Source: Dehalococcoidales bacterium
GTDB lineage: Bacteria; Chloroflexota; Dehalococcoidia; Dehalococcoidales; UBA3254
Length of the DNA stretch: 7,546 nucleotides
NCBI GenBank assembly: GCA_028718465.1
Contig: JAQULX010000127.1
Coordinates: forward strand, 1 to 7,546
Reading direction: 5' to 3'
In this document: piece after piece, positions 6,560-7,546 of the stretch
Position numbering within the stretch: the stretch's first letter is position 1
How the letters are laid out: each line of letters opens with the position of its first letter
The notes under the pieces: model-generated
The model's input: the letters and a program-made list of their open reading frames with translations, nothing else
Database searches by the model: none
What the model was told of the DNA's origin: nothing
Program-made: the position numbers and the translations under genes

Positions 6560-7099
6560 ATACATCAGAATTTTCAGAACCTGGTATACTCATTATTCGG
6601 CACCAACTTCCGCATTGGGTCTGCAATGAGGAAATATATAGAGATGCTGAAGACCTGTTTGCCCCCCGAGTTCCAGCAGAGAGCAATGGATGATTTGGGA
6701 TGCGGGGACGGCAAGATCACCCTGCTTCTAAAAGAGATCTTTCAGCCGCGGGAATTGAGGGGCTTCGATGTTAATACGGCGCTGGTGAGGCGGGCCCGGA
6801 ACCACGGGATCGATGCCCATGTGCATGATCTCAACACCGGAGTCCCCACCGGGGAACTGGCGGTGATGTGGGGGGTGCTGCACCACCTGGAAGACAGAGA
6901 GACCTGCATCCGGAGAATCCGCGACAATTATGCAATGGCGGTCATCCGGGAACCCATAAAAAGCAAAGACCTCAAAGGACTGGAGATGGGCGAGCCTTTA
7001 ATCAAAGAAGAGATTGAAGAACTGGTGCACAGGTATCTGCCCTTTTCCGGGGTCTTTTATTACAATCACAGTATTTTTATCTTCTACCGCAGGCAATAA
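6560..7099 (+). CDS. Small class I SAM-dependent methyltransferase
   Basis: This is a soluble methyltransferase with a Rossmann fold. Numbering from the start chosen here (179 aa), motif I is DDLGCGDG (44-51), the acidic end of strand 2 is FDVN (69-72), and the strand 4 region is VMWGVLHHLED (102-112). The fold is short but ends with the usual C-terminal strands (GVFYYNHSIFIFYRR). The substrate is not recognisable. Start choice matters: AGGAGG (6547-6552) stands exactly seven bases before an in-frame ATA (6560), and the upstream gene ends at 6543. The ATG at 6488 would overlap the membrane protein by 56 bases and lacks a good ribosome site. The ATG at 6626 is a conventional alternative but discards HQNFQNLVYSLFG, which looks like real protein. 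It probably belongs to the same transcript as the VTT gene. Confidence 0.75.
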   Translation: MHQNFQNLVYSLFGTNFRIGSAMRKYIEMLKTCLPPEFQQRAMDDLGCGDGKITLLLKEIFQPRELRGFDVNTALVRRARNHGIDAHVHDLNTGVPTGELAVMWGVLHHLEDRETCIRRIRDNYAMAVIREPIKSKDLKGLEMGEPLIKEEIEELVHRYLPFSGVFYYNHSIFIFYRRQ

Positions 7100-7104
7100 C
7101 CACG

Positions 7105-7120
7105 GGAAAGTTGAGTTTCC
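7105..7120. other. Weak hairpin between convergent genes
   Basis: GGAAA (7105-7109) and TTTCC (7116-7120) pair around a six-base loop in the 45-base gap between the methyltransferase and the flavodoxin-fold gene. There is no strong T-run on either side, so it is at best a weak terminator. Confidence 0.2.
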
Positions 7121-7144
7121 GGGCCATATGTTTCGAATCCTGTT

Positions 7145-7546
7145 TTACTCCTGCCGGTCCCGCAGCTTTTTAAGCACCAGGGCGATATTTTTACCGAAGT
7201 TCCAGGCAGTCTTCAAACCTTCTTCATCCTGCATAACCTCGCCGGGATGGCGTCCGAAGGCGATATTCCAGTAAGTTGACCCCGGTTCGACCATACCCAG
7301 GATGTGAAACCAGAGATCGAGCTGAGCGACGGTAAAATTATGACCGGCCCGCCGGGCTACCACCAGCGGCCCTCCCACTTTGCCCTTAAAGACGCCTTTG
7401 GACCTGCTCATGTAGCCCGTCCTCTCGATCAGCGCCTTGAGAAGCGCCGTGCAGGACCCGTAATAGACCGGGCTGGCCAGAATGATGCCGTCAGCCTCTG
7501 CCATCTTCCGGTAGACCGGCTGAAGATCGTCATTGATGGAACACTC
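7145..7546 (-). CDS. Flavodoxin-fold NADPH-dependent FMN reductase / iron-sulfur flavoprotein family, 5' end outside window
   Basis: The last 133 residues of a flavodoxin-like FMN protein are present; the start lies beyond the right edge, and the frame is open to base 7546. The FMN-binding signature is ADGIILASPVYYGS, followed by LLKALIERTG. The C-terminal half has a second flavin-contacting loop (PLVVARRAGHNFTVAQL) and the usual ending DEEGLKTAWNFGKNIALVLKKL. The visible N-terminal end reads ECSINDDLQPVYRKM. In iron-sulfur flavoproteins the Cys before the INDD segment is the last of a compact Cys cluster binding [4Fe-4S], so that cofactor is possible, but the other Cys residues are outside the window. 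It would carry electrons between NAD(P)H or ferredoxin and an unknown acceptor. It converges on the methyltransferase with a 45-base gap. Confidence 0.82.
   Translation of the reverse strand, partial: ECSINDDLQPVYRKMAEADGIILASPVYYGSCTALLKALIERTGYMSRSKGVFKGKVGGPLVVARRAGHNFTVAQLDLWFHILGMVEPGSTYWNIAFGRHPGEVMQDEEGLKTAWNFGKNIALVLKKLRDRQE

Noticed and set aside
52..7546. UGA recoded as a sense codon: all intact genes here end in TAA (seven) or TAG (one), and the only in-frame TGA is internal to clp.
   Set aside because: Eight stops are too few to be meaningful, and a recoded genome should show internal TGA in more than one of these genes. Trp codons seen are TGG.

Overview
The window is a bacterial chromosomal segment of roughly even base composition. 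The family mix (WYL regulator, DnaJ/HspR/Clp stress operon, VTT membrane protein, iron-sulfur-flavoprotein-like reductase) and strong AGGAGG-type ribosome sites suggest an anaerobic Gram-positive, Peptococcaceae/Moorella-like bacterium. That placement is inference; no rRNA or tRNA gene is present to confirm it.

Layout. Bases 1-62 are a short open stretch on the minus strand that does not continue the neighbouring gene. A WYL-type regulator (52-762, minus) follows; it stops where the family normally goes on into its C-terminal domain. Bases 763-1257 hold its extended -10 promoter, purine-rich tracts and small repeats, but no credible gene. A CoA-pyrophosphatase-like Nudix hydrolase (1258-1833, plus) comes next, then a spacer with two terminator-like hairpins and a sigma-A-like promoter. 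The centre is a stress operon on the plus strand: a DnaJ-family co-chaperone with only half a zinc finger (2107-3117), an HspR-type MerR repressor (3157-3465) and a two-ATPase Clp/Hsp100 unfoldase (3465-5903). A VTT/DedA-type membrane protein (5932-6543) and a class I SAM-dependent methyltransferase (about 6560-7099) follow closely on the same strand and may be co-transcribed. A flavodoxin-fold reductase runs in from the right edge on the minus strand (7145-7546) and converges on the methyltransferase.

How the genes fit together. DnaJ, HspR and a Clp ATPase form a compact quality-control module. HspR is expected to repress the operon from the AT-rich leader before dnaJ, DnaJ to deliver clients, and the Clp protein to unfold them. 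The Clp protein carries a UVR motif in a short middle domain and an IGF tripeptide in its second ATPase domain. Both are ClpC-type traits that point to partnership with ClpP rather than to a ClpB disaggregase. No DnaK, GrpE or ClpP gene is in the window.

Main oddities. The clp gene has an in-frame TGA after codon 69, followed at once by ATG. Its first Walker A motif has Asn in place of the catalytic Lys. The WYL gene lacks its C-terminal part. The two genes after clp each have a strong Shine-Dalgarno seven bases before an in-frame ATA, not ATG. Together these fit gene decay, specialisation with reinitiation, or errors in a low-coverage assembly; sequence alone cannot decide.
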